Translations under genes and position numbers: made by a program
The notes under the pieces: generated by a model
Database searches by the model: none
Told to the model about the DNA's origin: nothing
What the model saw: the letters and a program-made list of their open reading frames with translations, nothing else
Assembly: GCA_964504135.1 (NCBI GenBank)
Contig: CAZDCW010000008.1
Coordinates: 1 to 38,282 of the forward strand
Reading direction: 5' to 3'
DNA length: 38,282 nt
From: JACPTG01 sp964504135
Lineage (GTDB): Archaea > Nanobdellota > Nanobdellia > Woesearchaeales > UBA10216
Part shown: positions 1 to 8,260 of the stretch, piece by piece
Position numbering within the stretch: the stretch's first letter is position 1
Layout: the number at the start of each line of letters is the position of its first letter

Positions 1-285
1 GTCCCCGCCAGAGGCGTCCAGGGCCTTCCTGGCCACATCCCCTGTAACCCCTGCATGCGATGAAACCAGCTGAACGTCATCCTCTGAAACCGAAGACCTC
101 TCAACAACGTTCCCAACAACCTGAAAGGTGTCCTGGCCCATCATGTTAACCTTTGTAACCGAAGGGCTGGAAATTACGATATCCTTCCCGGCAGACCTGA
201 TTATAACCTCAGAAGCAGGAATATCCTCGCTGCGGATGCCCATCCTCCGCATCGCAGCCTTGACAGCCTTATCATCCATCCTCAT
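1..285 (-). CDS. nac: Archaeal nascent polypeptide-associated complex protein (NAC), 3' end cut by window
   Basis: The ribosome-associated NAC chaperone binds nascent chains at the exit tunnel; in archaea it is a homodimer of alpha-NAC-like chains. The 95 visible residues have the typical order: a basic N-terminus with repeated Met-Arg (RRMGIRSEDI), the NAC beta-barrel with the hallmark TKVNMMGQDTFQVVGN at about residues 46-61, then the start of a UBA domain (SEDDVQLVSSHAGVTG). The frame is still open at base 1, so only the end of the UBA domain is missing. The start ATG at 285 lies 2 bases after the stop of Sec61-beta; an in-frame ATG at 279 is an alternative. The gene is probably cotranscribed with the translocon subunit upstream, a sensible pairing because both act on nascent chains. 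Confidence 0.93.
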   Translation of the reverse strand, partial: MRMDDKAVKAAMRRMGIRSEDIPASEVIIRSAGKDIVISSPSVTKVNMMGQDTFQVVGNVVERSSVSEDDVQLVSSHAGVTGDVARKALDASGGD

Positions 286-287
286 GA

Positions 288-446
288 CTAACCTACCGCA
301 TGCAGAACTATCTCGATGACCATCACAATGGCAGCAAGAAGGATGACATGGCCTGGCTGGAACTCAATCTTGCTCTTGTACTCGTCAAAGTACCTGACAA
401 TGCCACCCATAGAGCTGGGCATCTGAACCTTGTCGTCCCTTGCCAT
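288..446 (-). CDS. secG: Preprotein translocase subunit Sec61-beta (SecG-type)
   Basis: This 52-residue tail-anchored protein is the small beta subunit of the archaeal SecYEG/Sec61 channel in the cytoplasmic membrane. It shows the family signature QMPSSMGGIVRYFDEY near the N-terminus, followed by one C-terminal membrane segment of about 18 residues (HVILLAAIVMVIEIVLHAVG). Length and layout match archaeal Sec61-beta. I chose the ATG at 446 rather than the upstream in-frame codons because the protein then begins MARDDKVQ as in the family, and because a TATA box at 471-478 lies 25-30 bases upstream, giving a leaderless mRNA. NAC follows directly downstream. Confidence 0.95.
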   Translation of the reverse strand: MARDDKVQMPSSMGGIVRYFDEYKSKIEFQPGHVILLAAIVMVIEIVLHAVG

Positions 447-470
447 AGCGTTTAGGGTTGGGAAGGTAAG

Positions 471-478
471 TATAAAAA
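471..478 (-). promoter_or_regulatory. TATA box of the Sec61-beta/NAC unit
   Basis: Read on the minus strand the site is CCTTTTTATACTT. Its centre is about 28 bases before the ATG at 446, the spacing expected of an archaeal leaderless promoter. It separates secG-nac from the ATP synthase operon upstream. Confidence 0.6.
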
Positions 479-499
479 GGTTATTGCTCACAAACAATC

Positions 500-1189
500 C
501 TACTTTGAGAGATGTAAACCCTTCATCTTGCCCTTAAAGCCTGCCAAGAGATAAATCGCTGCCAAAAACAATCCAATCAAGATAGCAAGCAGAAGCCAAA
601 GAGCCAAAAGGCCACTGGGCAGACCAAGAACTGTAAAGCTTCCAAACCGCCTCTCATAAGATGTTAAGCCAGCATAGCTTACTGCAACGGCAGCCAACAC
701 TATAATGCCTCCTGCAATAGCTTTACTGCCTGGTCTGAAAGGGTTTGCCGATGATTCATATCCCTTTGCCAGGACATAGGAAACAAAGTCATCCTTCCTT
801 ACCCTGCTGTCACTGGAGAAAACGGCTGTGAGGAGCCCATGTATCTTTTCAACGCCTGTCATCTGGACAAGAAAACCGAGACGCCCATCATCGACTTCAA
901 AACTCAGCCACCCGTCATCAGATATCCAGCCGTAGCCAGGATAAAACCTGTTGTGGGAACTCAAAGGTGAAACAATACGTGATGAGAAAAGGAGTTTAGG
1001 ACTGGGATTAACCAGCCTGATTCCCCTAATACTGCCCAAATCAACATACCTGCCATTCCTTCCTGTTGTTTGGCTGAAGGCATCTGGCCACAGAAAAATC
1101 ATTTTCCCCTCCAAAAAGGGCTGTTTGTTCTTAAAAGGAAATTCAGGAAGCTCAACATCAGGCTTGTCCTTTACCATTTTGTTACGCAT
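500..1189 (-). CDS. Unknown membrane protein at the end of the ATP synthase operon
   Basis: I do not recognise this 229-residue protein. About residues 1-140 are soluble and beta-rich, with FPFKNKQPFLEGKMIF at the start and paired aromatic strands (GYGWISDDGWLSFEV), which resembles a small PH- or GRAM-like fold but cannot be proven here. Two hydrophobic segments follow, about residues 156-172 (AIAGGIIVLAAVAVSYAG) and 185-215 (LLALWLLLAILIGLFLAAIYLL), and the chain ends in a basic tail. The ATG at 1189 overlaps the atpD stop by 8 bases, which implies translational coupling. Position suggests a membrane partner of the ATPase or simple read-through; neither can be decided from sequence. Confidence 0.75.
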   Translation of the reverse strand: MRNKMVKDKPDVELPEFPFKNKQPFLEGKMIFLWPDAFSQTTGRNGRYVDLGSIRGIRLVNPSPKLLFSSRIVSPLSSHNRFYPGYGWISDDGWLSFEVDDGRLGFLVQMTGVEKIHGLLTAVFSSDSRVRKDDFVSYVLAKGYESSANPFRPGSKAIAGGIIVLAAVAVSYAGLTSYERRFGSFTVLGLPSGLLALWLLLAILIGLFLAAIYLLAGFKGKMKGLHLSK

Positions 1190-1805
1190 GCGCCCGCTTG
1201 ATGTGCTTGAGCCTTGCGAAGTTCTCCCTCTCCATCTCCTCAAGCCTGAGCCTTACGTAGGAAGCTGATGCCTCAAGCCTTGGAATGGTGATTTTCTCAA
1301 GCGCGTTCACCTTCCTCTTGGTCTTCTCAATCTCCTGCAGCAGCCTCCTCAATGCGGTTTCGTGCTCAGCCGCCTCCAGGACCTTCTCAACAAGCTTCTC
1401 ATAGGCAAGCGCTGCCTCGTCAATCTTAATAGAGCCGGAAATGTAGCCAAAGCCCCTGGTGAAAATGCGCTTCTGCACAGCGCCCTTCTTTATGCTGGGC
1501 ACCAGAACGCCCATAACGTTCTTGGCCTCAAGCTGGATAACCGGCTTGTCCTTAACCGCCAGAGCGACAGACTTAACAGCCAAATCAGAGTCAAGCGCCC
1601 TGGTGATATTCATCTTCCCAAGCGCATGCCTGTACTCCTCCACAAGCTCAGAGCGAACATTCCTGGCCTTTTCAAGTGCCTTGAAGAACTCAATAATAAG
1701 GCCGTCACGCTTCTTCTTAAGCATGCTATGGCCAGACCTTGCCAGCTTAATCTTCTTCCTGAGAAGAAGCAGCTCGCTTCTATTTGGAGTTACGTTCTGG
1801 GACAT
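1182..1805 (-). CDS. atpD: A-type ATP synthase subunit D (central stalk)
   Basis: Subunit D forms the coiled-coil rotor shaft inside the A3B3 head of the archaeal ATP synthase. The 207 residues start with the family motif VTPNRSELLLLRKKI, run through a long basic N-terminal helix, a central region (VLVPSIKK...GFGYISGS) and a C-terminal helix rich in Lys/Glu/Arg (TKRKVNALEKITIPRLE). This is the usual subunit D pattern and length. The ATG at 1805 lies inside the end of atpB (26-base overlap), and the downstream membrane protein starts inside the end of atpD. Confidence 0.96.
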   Translation of the reverse strand: MSQNVTPNRSELLLLRKKIKLARSGHSMLKKKRDGLIIEFFKALEKARNVRSELVEEYRHALGKMNITRALDSDLAVKSVALAVKDKPVIQLEAKNVMGVLVPSIKKGAVQKRIFTRGFGYISGSIKIDEAALAYEKLVEKVLEAAEHETALRRLLQEIEKTKRKVNALEKITIPRLEASASYVRLRLEEMERENFARLKHIKRAHA

Positions 1806-4749
1806 TGTAGTACTTCTTCCTCAGTTCAGGGCTTATCCTGACAAGCTCAGCCTCAGGCAGGCCTCCCAAAAGAGCCCAGGCAACCCTAAGCGTATCCTCC
1901 TGGACAGACCTGTTCTCATTCCTGGCCTGCCTGACGAACACGTCCTCAAAGGAGGCTGCGAACTTCAGCAGGCGGCGGTCCCTCTCAGCAAGCGACTCCT
2001 CGCCGACAATAGCAGCCAGGCCCCTGAGGTCGCGGCCCTCAGCATATGCTGCGTACAGCTGGTCTGAAACCTGCTTGTGGTCCTCCCTTGTCTTGCCCTG
2101 GCCGATGCCAAGGTTCATCAGCCTGGATAAAGATGGAAGGACATCAATCGGAGGGTAAATGTTCTTCCTGTGAAGCTCCCTGCTCAGGACAATCTGGCCC
2201 TCGGTAATGTACCCTGTCAGGTCAGGAATCGGATGGGTGATGTCGTCACCAATCATGGTCAAAATCGGAATCTGCGTAACAGAGCCCTTCTTTCCCTTGA
2301 CAATTCCGGCCCGTTCATACAGCGAAGCGAGGTCAGTGTACATATAGCCTGGGTAGCCCCTCCTCCCGGGAATCTCCTCCCTGGCTGCGCCAATCTCACG
2401 AAGCGATTCACAATTTGATATTATTAAGCCATTTCCAACCAAGAATTTTCCTGTTTCTGGAATGGTGACATCAAAAACAAATAAGTCTTTTGGCTCAGTT
2501 ACTTTAATGTCTGTGATTTCGTCCAAAATGAATTCATCATTTGCATGTTTCTTTAACTCTTTCAGGATTTCATCATTTTCTGCAACGAGTTGAGAGAACT
2601 TTTCCATGCATTTTACAAGTTGCACTTTACTAATTCTCTTAAAGCCTCGTTCAACTTCAGACAACTGGCCGTTACTGGAAATTTGAGTTTGTTTTATTCC
2701 ATATTTATGCCTCAATGCCCTTATTAATGTTCCGCAAACTCTCGGCGCATATTCAAATTCAGCGCTCTCTAAAGCATTATCCCTGACCTTCTCTAATTTA
2801 ATTCTTTTATGCGGGTGTGATGCGCCAACTTTTTCGATAAACAAGTTAACATATCTTTTGCCTCTTATGATTATGTCAAACACATTACTCTCTCCATAAG
2901 TGCCTGTAGAGTGCCTATCAACAATGATAGAAGCTATTCCGAGTCTCCTTAAAAGTTGTTGGAGTCTTTTGATAACTTTTTCATTCACAGAAGTATATTG
3001 AATGACCCTTCTATTGACAATGCAGCTGCCATCACCATCAAAGTAGCCTCTCAAAAATGCAGAAATCAAGTTTTCAGGCAATGAGAACAATTTCTTAAAT
3101 TCCTTATCTTTCAAACCAAAGAAAGTTGCTATGTCGTAGTAAGCTTTATTATTAATTCTGCATATACTTGCTCCATCTTGATTCTTGAAATCTGTAATCT
3201 GGATGTTGGGGAAAATTGTTGTAATCTTTTTCTTGTATATTTTTCTCAAATTAGAACTTGTATTTGAGAAATCCACGCGGTAGATGTGGCCATTCTCATT
3301 TCTTATCAATGAGCCATCAGAAGCAACTAGCCCCAGCAAGTAAAGCAAGTCGTCGTTTGCGTATGCCGTCGTTATTTTCAATCTATTGCCGCCAACATGC
3401 GATATGGCTGAAATTGCCTTCTCTATTGGCAACTCAGGACATATTTTAATCAATGCCCGAATCTCTTTAATATTCAAGAAACCTTCAGAATCTGTTAGCC
3501 TTGAATAATTAATGCCCGCTTCTTTACATGCTTCCTTAAGTGAACCATACAGTTTTTTCAGTTTTTGCTTGCTGGTTTCCCTGACTAACTTATCAAAGAA
3601 AACAATTGTGTTTTCATTTAATGCATCTATTATGGAAGGAATGGCCGTATTCACATTTATCTTTGATGTAATTGCGACTCTATCACCTTTCTTTAATTGG
3701 CCTGCCGGCGCCATTCTTAGTCCAAGAATCGTGTCTGTCAGTATCCTATGATTTGGTGTCAAGGTCAATTTGTTTCCTGAACGAGTTGATAGTTCTATCA
3801 TTTGCATTGAAGCTGGAAGCTTTTGAACTCGGGCAATCTGTTTAATGGCATCATTATTACCGTCCCATGTCAGCGCTTTTTCTTCTTTATCCCTAATATC
3901 AACATCAGAGCCTCTTGTTTGGCTTTCAACAAATTCTTTAATTGTTGTTATTCTTCCATCACCTAAAAACATCTCAGTTTCTCCAGCGACGCAGTAGTTC
4001 GTCATATCAGTCAATATTACCAGCACATGCATGTCCTTCTCATACGCAAAATACTCTGCTGCTGTAAGCGCCATTCTTGGAGTTATAAGCCTCTCCACAG
4101 CAGGGTCATCTGCCAGGTTGAGGAATACGAGAGACCTCTTAAGCGCGCCAGTGTTCTCGAAATCAGTAATAAAGCGCTGCGCCTCCTCATTGGTAATGCC
4201 CATTGCGGCAAAGATGACGACAAAGCCAGCCTCTTTGCCCAGAACCCTTGCCTGCCTTGCAATCTGAAGGGCAATGTCGTTGTGCGGCAGGCCAGAGCCT
4301 GAGAAAACAGGCAGCTTCTGCCCCCTGACAAGCGTATTCATCAGGTCAATGGTTGAAATACCTGTCTGGATGAAGTCCTCAGGGCCTGCCCTGGCCACCG
4401 GGTTAATGGCAGCCCCTGTAATGTCAAGCTTGTCCTCAGGAATAATTTCAGGGCCGCCGTCAATTGGCTTTCCAGCGCCGCTAAGAATCCTTCCAAGCAT
4501 GTCCGGGGAAACAGGCAGCCTGATGTTTTCGCCAAGGAACCTTACGCGGGCGTCCCTGTCCAGGCCAGAAGTGCCCTCGAAAACCTGGACTACGACTATA
4601 TCATCGCTTGTATCAAGAACCTGGCCTGTCTTTAATTCACCTGAAGGCGTGGCAATCCTTACCAGGTCATTATAGCCAACAGGGTCTGTCTTCCTTACAA
4701 AGACAAGCGGGCCTGCAATCCGTGAAACAGTCTTATACTCCTTTTCCAT
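1780..4749 (-). CDS. atpB: A-type ATP synthase subunit B, with intein
   Basis: Subunit B is the non-catalytic nucleotide-binding subunit of the A3B3 head. The precursor has 989 residues; removing the 527-residue intein (2413-3993) leaves 462, the normal family length. The N-extein runs from MEKEYKTVSRIAGPLVFV to VILTDMTNY and the C-extein resumes CESLREIGAAREEIPGRRGY, giving the canonical B-subunit block TDMTNYC-LREI. Further signatures are FSGSGLPHNDIA and PGYMYTDLASLYERAG. I chose the ATG at 4749 because the protein then starts as family members do; it overlaps the atpA stop by 17 bases. Function in the cell requires splicing, and this intein has unusual terminal residues (see its own entry). 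Confidence 0.97.
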   Translation of the reverse strand: MEKEYKTVSRIAGPLVFVRKTDPVGYNDLVRIATPSGELKTGQVLDTSDDIVVVQVFEGTSGLDRDARVRFLGENIRLPVSPDMLGRILSGAGKPIDGGPEIIPEDKLDITGAAINPVARAGPEDFIQTGISTIDLMNTLVRGQKLPVFSGSGLPHNDIALQIARQARVLGKEAGFVVIFAAMGITNEEAQRFITDFENTGALKRSLVFLNLADDPAVERLITPRMALTAAEYFAYEKDMHVLVILTDMTNYCVAGETEMFLGDGRITTIKEFVESQTRGSDVDIRDKEEKALTWDGNNDAIKQIARVQKLPASMQMIELSTRSGNKLTLTPNHRILTDTILGLRMAPAGQLKKGDRVAITSKINVNTAIPSIIDALNENTIVFFDKLVRETSKQKLKKLYGSLKEACKEAGINYSRLTDSEGFLNIKEIRALIKICPELPIEKAISAISHVGGNRLKITTAYANDDLLYLLGLVASDGSLIRNENGHIYRVDFSNTSSNLRKIYKKKITTIFPNIQITDFKNQDGASICRINNKAYYDIATFFGLKDKEFKKLFSLPENLISAFLRGYFDGDGSCIVNRRVIQYTSVNEKVIKRLQQLLRRLGIASIIVDRHSTGTYGESNVFDIIIRGKRYVNLFIEKVGASHPHKRIKLEKVRDNALESAEFEYAPRVCGTLIRALRHKYGIKQTQISSNGQLSEVERGFKRISKVQLVKCMEKFSQLVAENDEILKELKKHANDEFILDEITDIKVTEPKDLFVFDVTIPETGKFLVGNGLIISNCESLREIGAAREEIPGRRGYPGYMYTDLASLYERAGIVKGKKGSVTQIPILTMIGDDITHPIPDLTGYITEGQIVLSRELHRKNIYPPIDVLPSLSRLMNLGIGQGKTREDHKQVSDQLYAAYAEGRDLRGLAAIVGEESLAERDRRLLKFAASFEDVFVRQARNENRSVQEDTLRVAWALLGGLPEAELVRISPELRKKYYNVPERNSK
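2413..3993 (-). mobile_element. Intein in AtpB with LAGLIDADG homing endonuclease
   Basis: This 527-residue in-frame insertion starts at Cys (CVAGETEMFLGDG, block A), has block B with TPNH (LTLTPNHRIL), two LAGLIDADG motifs (LLGLVASDGSL and FLRGYFDGDGSC), a helix-turn-helix-like stretch (RALRHKYGIKQTQIS) and C-terminal blocks F/G (LFVFDVTIPETGKFLVGNGL then IISN). The next host residue is Cys. Block F lacks the usual His (ETGKF rather than xTHNF), and the penultimate residue before Asn is Ser rather than His. The DNA is much more AT-rich than its host gene: line 2461-2520 has 19 of 60 G/C, line 1861-1920 has 33 of 60. Intact endonuclease motifs and foreign composition suggest recent arrival. 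Confidence 0.95.
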
Positions 4750-7700
4750 CCCTAAACTCCCTCTCCATGTCAGCCACAATCCCCTTGAGGAATGGCTCGT
4801 AATCCTTCTCAAACTTCACATCGCCAATCCTGTCCTTTGTCTTAATCTCCAGAATCCTCTGCGCCTTCCCGCCTGATTCAAGGGCAGCGTACGCAAGGTC
4901 AGCATACTTCAGGACAGTCTTCATTATGAGGTAGGTTTTCTTAGGCTGCGAATACGTGTCAACAGGGTGGAATGCGTTCTGCTGCAGCAGGAACTCACGG
5001 GCCATCCTCGCTATCCTTAGCGTAATCCGCTCACGCTCAGGCAGGGCGTCAGAGCCAATAAGCTGGACAATCTCAAGCAGCCTGTCCTCCTCCTGAAGCA
5101 CGGCCATAAGCCTGTCAACACAATTTCTCCAATCAGCAGCAACGTTCTTCGCAAACCAGGGCTCAAGGAGGTCTGCGTACAGCGAGTAGGAAGTAAGCCA
5201 GTTTATTGAAGGGAAATGCCTGCGCTGGGAGAGCTTTGCATCCAAAGCCCAGAAGACCTTAACAACCCTAAGGGTGCTTTGAGTTACAGGTTCTGAAAAG
5301 TCCCCGCCTGGCGGCGAAACAGCGCCTATGACAGAAACAGAGCCTTCCTTTCCAGACAGCGCGACAACCCTGCCAGCCCTTTCGTAAAACTCCGCAAGCC
5401 TTGTTGAAAGGTATGAAGGGTAGCCTTCCTCCCCAGGCATCTCCTGAAGCCTTGAGGAAATTTCCCTCATGGCCTCAGCCCACCTTGAAGTTGAGTCAGC
5501 CATAAGGGCAACGCTGTAACCCATGTCCCTGTAATACTCAGCAATAGTTACCCCAGTATAAATTGAAGCCTCCCTGGCGGCAACAGGCATGTTCGAAGTG
5601 TTCGCGATAAGCACAGTCCTGTTCATAAGCGGCTTCTCAGTCCGCGGGTCAACCAACTTAGGGAACTCCTCCAAGACCTCAGTCATCTCATTGCCCCGCT
5701 CGCCGCAGCCTACATAGACTACGACTTCTGCATCGGCCCACTTGGCAAGCTGGGACTGGGAGACCGTATTGTGGAGTATCATGGGATGACTGCCGCCTAC
5801 AAAATTATGAGTATTCGGGACACTGATGTCATAAACATCCGAAGCCTGGTCAATTATCTTGATGCCTATTATCTTATCACAGAATACATAATCCAAGGCG
5901 GCTGCGAAACCGGAGAGCTGCCTCAGTTCCAGTTTTAACTGTATCCGCCTGAACATGCCTGCGGTGAGATTCTGATTAACATAGTAACCGGCTGTTGACA
6001 TGCCTTCTTTTTCCAGCGTAAACGGCTTTATCCCCCCAAGCAGCTGCCTGAACAGCGCTGAATTCATCGGCACTATATCGGTAGAATTGTAGTAAAATTC
6101 GCTGCTGTAGTACGGGTGGATTTTCACAGCTTCCCTTGCAGATATGAATGTCCTGTAATAGGCACGGCCATTTATCGCCCGTTCAGCTGCCCTGAACAGG
6201 ACGCCGAGCCTTAAGAGAAGGTATGAGAGTCCAGCATGCATATCCTTGCTGGCTGTTGCTATTTCAATGCCCCTTTTTCCAACGTGGCCATCACAGCTAA
6301 TGTAGGCCGCAGCAAAGCTCCTTATAACAGAGTCAGGGGACTTCAAAAGTATTGAAGGCACCTTAACATTCCTGGACTTTTTCCTCAGAGGATAGCCCAG
6401 GCTCTCCAGAACCCTGACAAGGCCCTTGCTGCTCACAGATACGGCCTCTACGGTCCTCGCGTAGTACTCCTTGGTTTTAAGGCCAAACAGCTTATCAATC
6501 AGGAAAGACACCCTTTCGCGAAGCTCGCTTTTTTTGTTGAAGAAATGGACAGATGCCCCTCCCTTTATCATCCCGTCAGACATCAAATAACCCAAAAGCT
6601 CTGCAAATTCCTCTGAAAATACGGCCGGGACCCTGACTACAGCCGAGTTCCTCTCGGTTTTTATCTTCCCAATCCTCAATCTTATTTTGCCAGGCTTAAA
6701 CAAGGCGGCAACGAAATCAAGGGTAGGAAAACTCCTTTTGTGATAATAGTTAAGAAGCGAAGATTCACTGACCCCAACTGAACAAGCAAGTTCCTTTTTC
6801 GTCAAGCCCAGGTCTCCGCAGAGCCAGTCAACCATTTTCGGAAGCTCATCAAGCACCTTCTCATCGCAAACCCTGCATTCAAACTGGACATGGAAATCCT
6901 GGTAAGCTGCCTCAAAGTCCAACTTTCTTGGAGATATAATGTAATCGCCGATATTAAGGCTTTTAGCCTCGGTTTCCACGATGTTCAAACTGGCATCAAC
7001 CTTGAAAAGCCTGTGGACCGGCGTCAGCCTGGCATTCCTCCCTGACCTTGTCCTCACCTCAACCAGCTGGCCTGTTTTTCCCTTATACACGTGGGTGGCA
7101 AGGGCTGCCTCAATCCTGTTTTTGTTGAACGTAAATATCCTTAGCGGCTTTTTTAGACGTATTAACCGCTCATGCCCGTTGGATTCTTCCGTGGAGTTTT
7201 GGGTATCTGAAGCGCAGCTATCGTACAGGTCCTTAATCTCCATCAGCTTGTCATCAGCCAAGATAAGCGTATCTCCAGTCACACATTTCCCGCTGCCGAA
7301 TGGCCCTGGGATAGCAGCGACTCCTCCCTTGGAAAGCGGGAACAGCGCATCAAAAACCCTCTGGCCGGTAATCAGGGGAAGGTTGGGAATAAGCTTTTTA
7401 GAGGAAGGCCTGGGCCTCCTCACAGGCCACTGCTGCATAAGCGCAATTTTCGCGCCATTCTCCAAAGTGCAAACCTCGTCCTCAACGGTGAACGAGCCTT
7501 CCCTGATATCCTTCGCCTTTCCTGCGGAAATGTCTGCAGGGACAGGGACCCTGTGTTCTGTGTTAAGCTCCTGGACAGTCCCGATAATCATTCCCGGAGA
7601 AACCAAATCGCCTTTTTTTACAGCAGGCTTAAAGTCCCACTTCTTCCTGCGGTCCAAGCCAGGGGCAGTGATGCCGCGGGATATGAAATCTCCACGCTGC

Positions 7701-7978
7701 CTCCTAAGCTCTGCAAGCGGCCTCTGGATGCCATCATAAACAGAGTTAAGAAGCCCAGGGCCAAGCTCAACAGAAAGCGGAAGGCCTGTAGTCTCAACAA
7801 CCTCGCCAGGCTTCAGGCCTGAAGTGTCCTCATAAACCTGGATTGTCGTGCGGTCATCATTAATCTGGATAACCTCGCCCATAAGCTTCTCCGTGCCCAC
7901 GCGAACAACGTCGTACATCCTGGCGCTGAGCCCCTTCGCAACTACAACAGGGCCTGAAATCTGGTAAAGCCTTGCCAT
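4733..7978 (-). CDS. atpA: A-type ATP synthase catalytic subunit A, with intein
   Basis: Subunit A hydrolyses or makes ATP in the A3B3 head. The precursor has 1081 residues; without the 506-residue intein (5768-7285) it is 575 residues, as expected. It begins MARLYQISGPVVVAKGL, has the bulge-domain region typical of A subunits, and the P-loop GPFGSGK is split directly after its Lys: the intein follows, and the host resumes TVSQSQLAKWADAEVVVYVG, CGERGNEM and MADSTSRWAEAMREIS. The ATG at 7978 is chosen; an in-frame TTG at 7984 is possible but less likely. Spacing to atpF is 2 bases and the stop overlaps atpB. Confidence 0.97.
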   Translation of the reverse strand: MARLYQISGPVVVAKGLSARMYDVVRVGTEKLMGEVIQINDDRTTIQVYEDTSGLKPGEVVETTGLPLSVELGPGLLNSVYDGIQRPLAELRRQRGDFISRGITAPGLDRRKKWDFKPAVKKGDLVSPGMIIGTVQELNTEHRVPVPADISAGKAKDIREGSFTVEDEVCTLENGAKIALMQQWPVRRPRPSSKKLIPNLPLITGQRVFDALFPLSKGGVAAIPGPFGSGKCVTGDTLILADDKLMEIKDLYDSCASDTQNSTEESNGHERLIRLKKPLRIFTFNKNRIEAALATHVYKGKTGQLVEVRTRSGRNARLTPVHRLFKVDASLNIVETEAKSLNIGDYIISPRKLDFEAAYQDFHVQFECRVCDEKVLDELPKMVDWLCGDLGLTKKELACSVGVSESSLLNYYHKRSFPTLDFVAALFKPGKIRLRIGKIKTERNSAVVRVPAVFSEEFAELLGYLMSDGMIKGGASVHFFNKKSELRERVSFLIDKLFGLKTKEYYARTVEAVSVSSKGLVRVLESLGYPLRKKSRNVKVPSILLKSPDSVIRSFAAAYISCDGHVGKRGIEIATASKDMHAGLSYLLLRLGVLFRAAERAINGRAYYRTFISAREAVKIHPYYSSEFYYNSTDIVPMNSALFRQLLGGIKPFTLEKEGMSTAGYYVNQNLTAGMFRRIQLKLELRQLSGFAAALDYVFCDKIIGIKIIDQASDVYDISVPNTHNFVGGSHPMILHNTVSQSQLAKWADAEVVVYVGCGERGNEMTEVLEEFPKLVDPRTEKPLMNRTVLIANTSNMPVAAREASIYTGVTIAEYYRDMGYSVALMADSTSRWAEAMREISSRLQEMPGEEGYPSYLSTRLAEFYERAGRVVALSGKEGSVSVIGAVSPPGGDFSEPVTQSTLRVVKVFWALDAKLSQRRHFPSINWLTSYSLYADLLEPWFAKNVAADWRNCVDRLMAVLQEEDRLLEIVQLIGSDALPERERITLRIARMAREFLLQQNAFHPVDTYSQPKKTYLIMKTVLKYADLAYAALESGGKAQRILEIKTKDRIGDVKFEKDYEPFLKGIVADMEREFRDGKGV
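5768..7285 (-). mobile_element. Intein in the AtpA P-loop, LAGLIDADG type
   Basis: A 506-residue insertion between Lys and Thr of the Walker A motif, the insertion point known from VMA inteins of Pyrococcus and Thermoplasma. Block A is CVTGDTLILADD, block B contains TPVH (RLTPVHRLFKV), the endonuclease motifs are ELLGYLMSDGMI and FAAAYISCDGHV, block F is VYDISVPNTHNFVGG and block G ends ILHN before Thr. All splicing residues look canonical. A helix-turn-helix-like segment (LGLTKKELACSVGVSESSL) sits before the first LAGLIDADG motif. Base composition is close to that of the host gene, unlike the AtpB intein, which points to longer residence. Confidence 0.96.
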
Positions 7979-7980
7979 GT

Positions 7981-8259
7981 TCAAAGTTCTATGCCAATAG
8001 ACCTCCTTATCAGCCGGGCCATATCCTCCCTCCTGCCACTCGTTGATAGCATAACAAAAAGCGGGTTAATGGAATCTTCAAAAAATTTGAGGTCATCCTC
8101 CCCAAAAGCAGAAACAATGGACTCGTCAACAATAACAACCCCCACCTTCTCCTTTGGGATTGACCTAAGCTCGCCAGCCTTGGAGTAGTTAAATGTCTTC
8201 AGGCCAACCAGCTCAAACCCAAGCGTAAACTCAGGGCTGCCAACAGCGACAAGATCCAT
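7981..8259 (-). CDS. atpF: A-type ATP synthase subunit F
   Basis: Subunit F is a small Rossmann-like central-stalk protein that binds subunit D. The 92 residues contain the family features: an N-terminal strand MDLVAVGSPEFTLGFELVGL, the segment VGVVIVDESI, and a C-terminal hydrophobic strand and helix (PLFVMLSTSG...RLIRRSIGIEL). The ATG at 8259 gives a normal family start and lies 1 base after the atpC stop. Gene order C-F-A-B-D is the standard archaeal order. Confidence 0.93.
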   Translation of the reverse strand: MDLVAVGSPEFTLGFELVGLKTFNYSKAGELRSIPKEKVGVVIVDESIVSAFGEDDLKFFEDSINPLFVMLSTSGRREDMARLIRRSIGIEL

Positions 8260-8260
8260 G

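Noticed and set aside
1459..2067. 202-residue plus-strand ORF opposite atpD and atpB
   Set aside because: Antisense to two conserved ATP synthase genes, Ser/Leu-rich composition typical of shadow frames, no start signals.
4733..4812. Possible frameshift at the atpA/atpB junction because the frames overlap
   Set aside because: The 17-base overlap is ordinary operon coupling; both proteins have complete, family-typical ends.
6981..7739. 252-residue plus-strand ORF opposite the AtpA intein and extein
   Set aside because: It lies antisense to a sequence with clear protein motifs, has no promoter or Shine-Dalgarno site and shows no family resemblance; it is a shadow frame.
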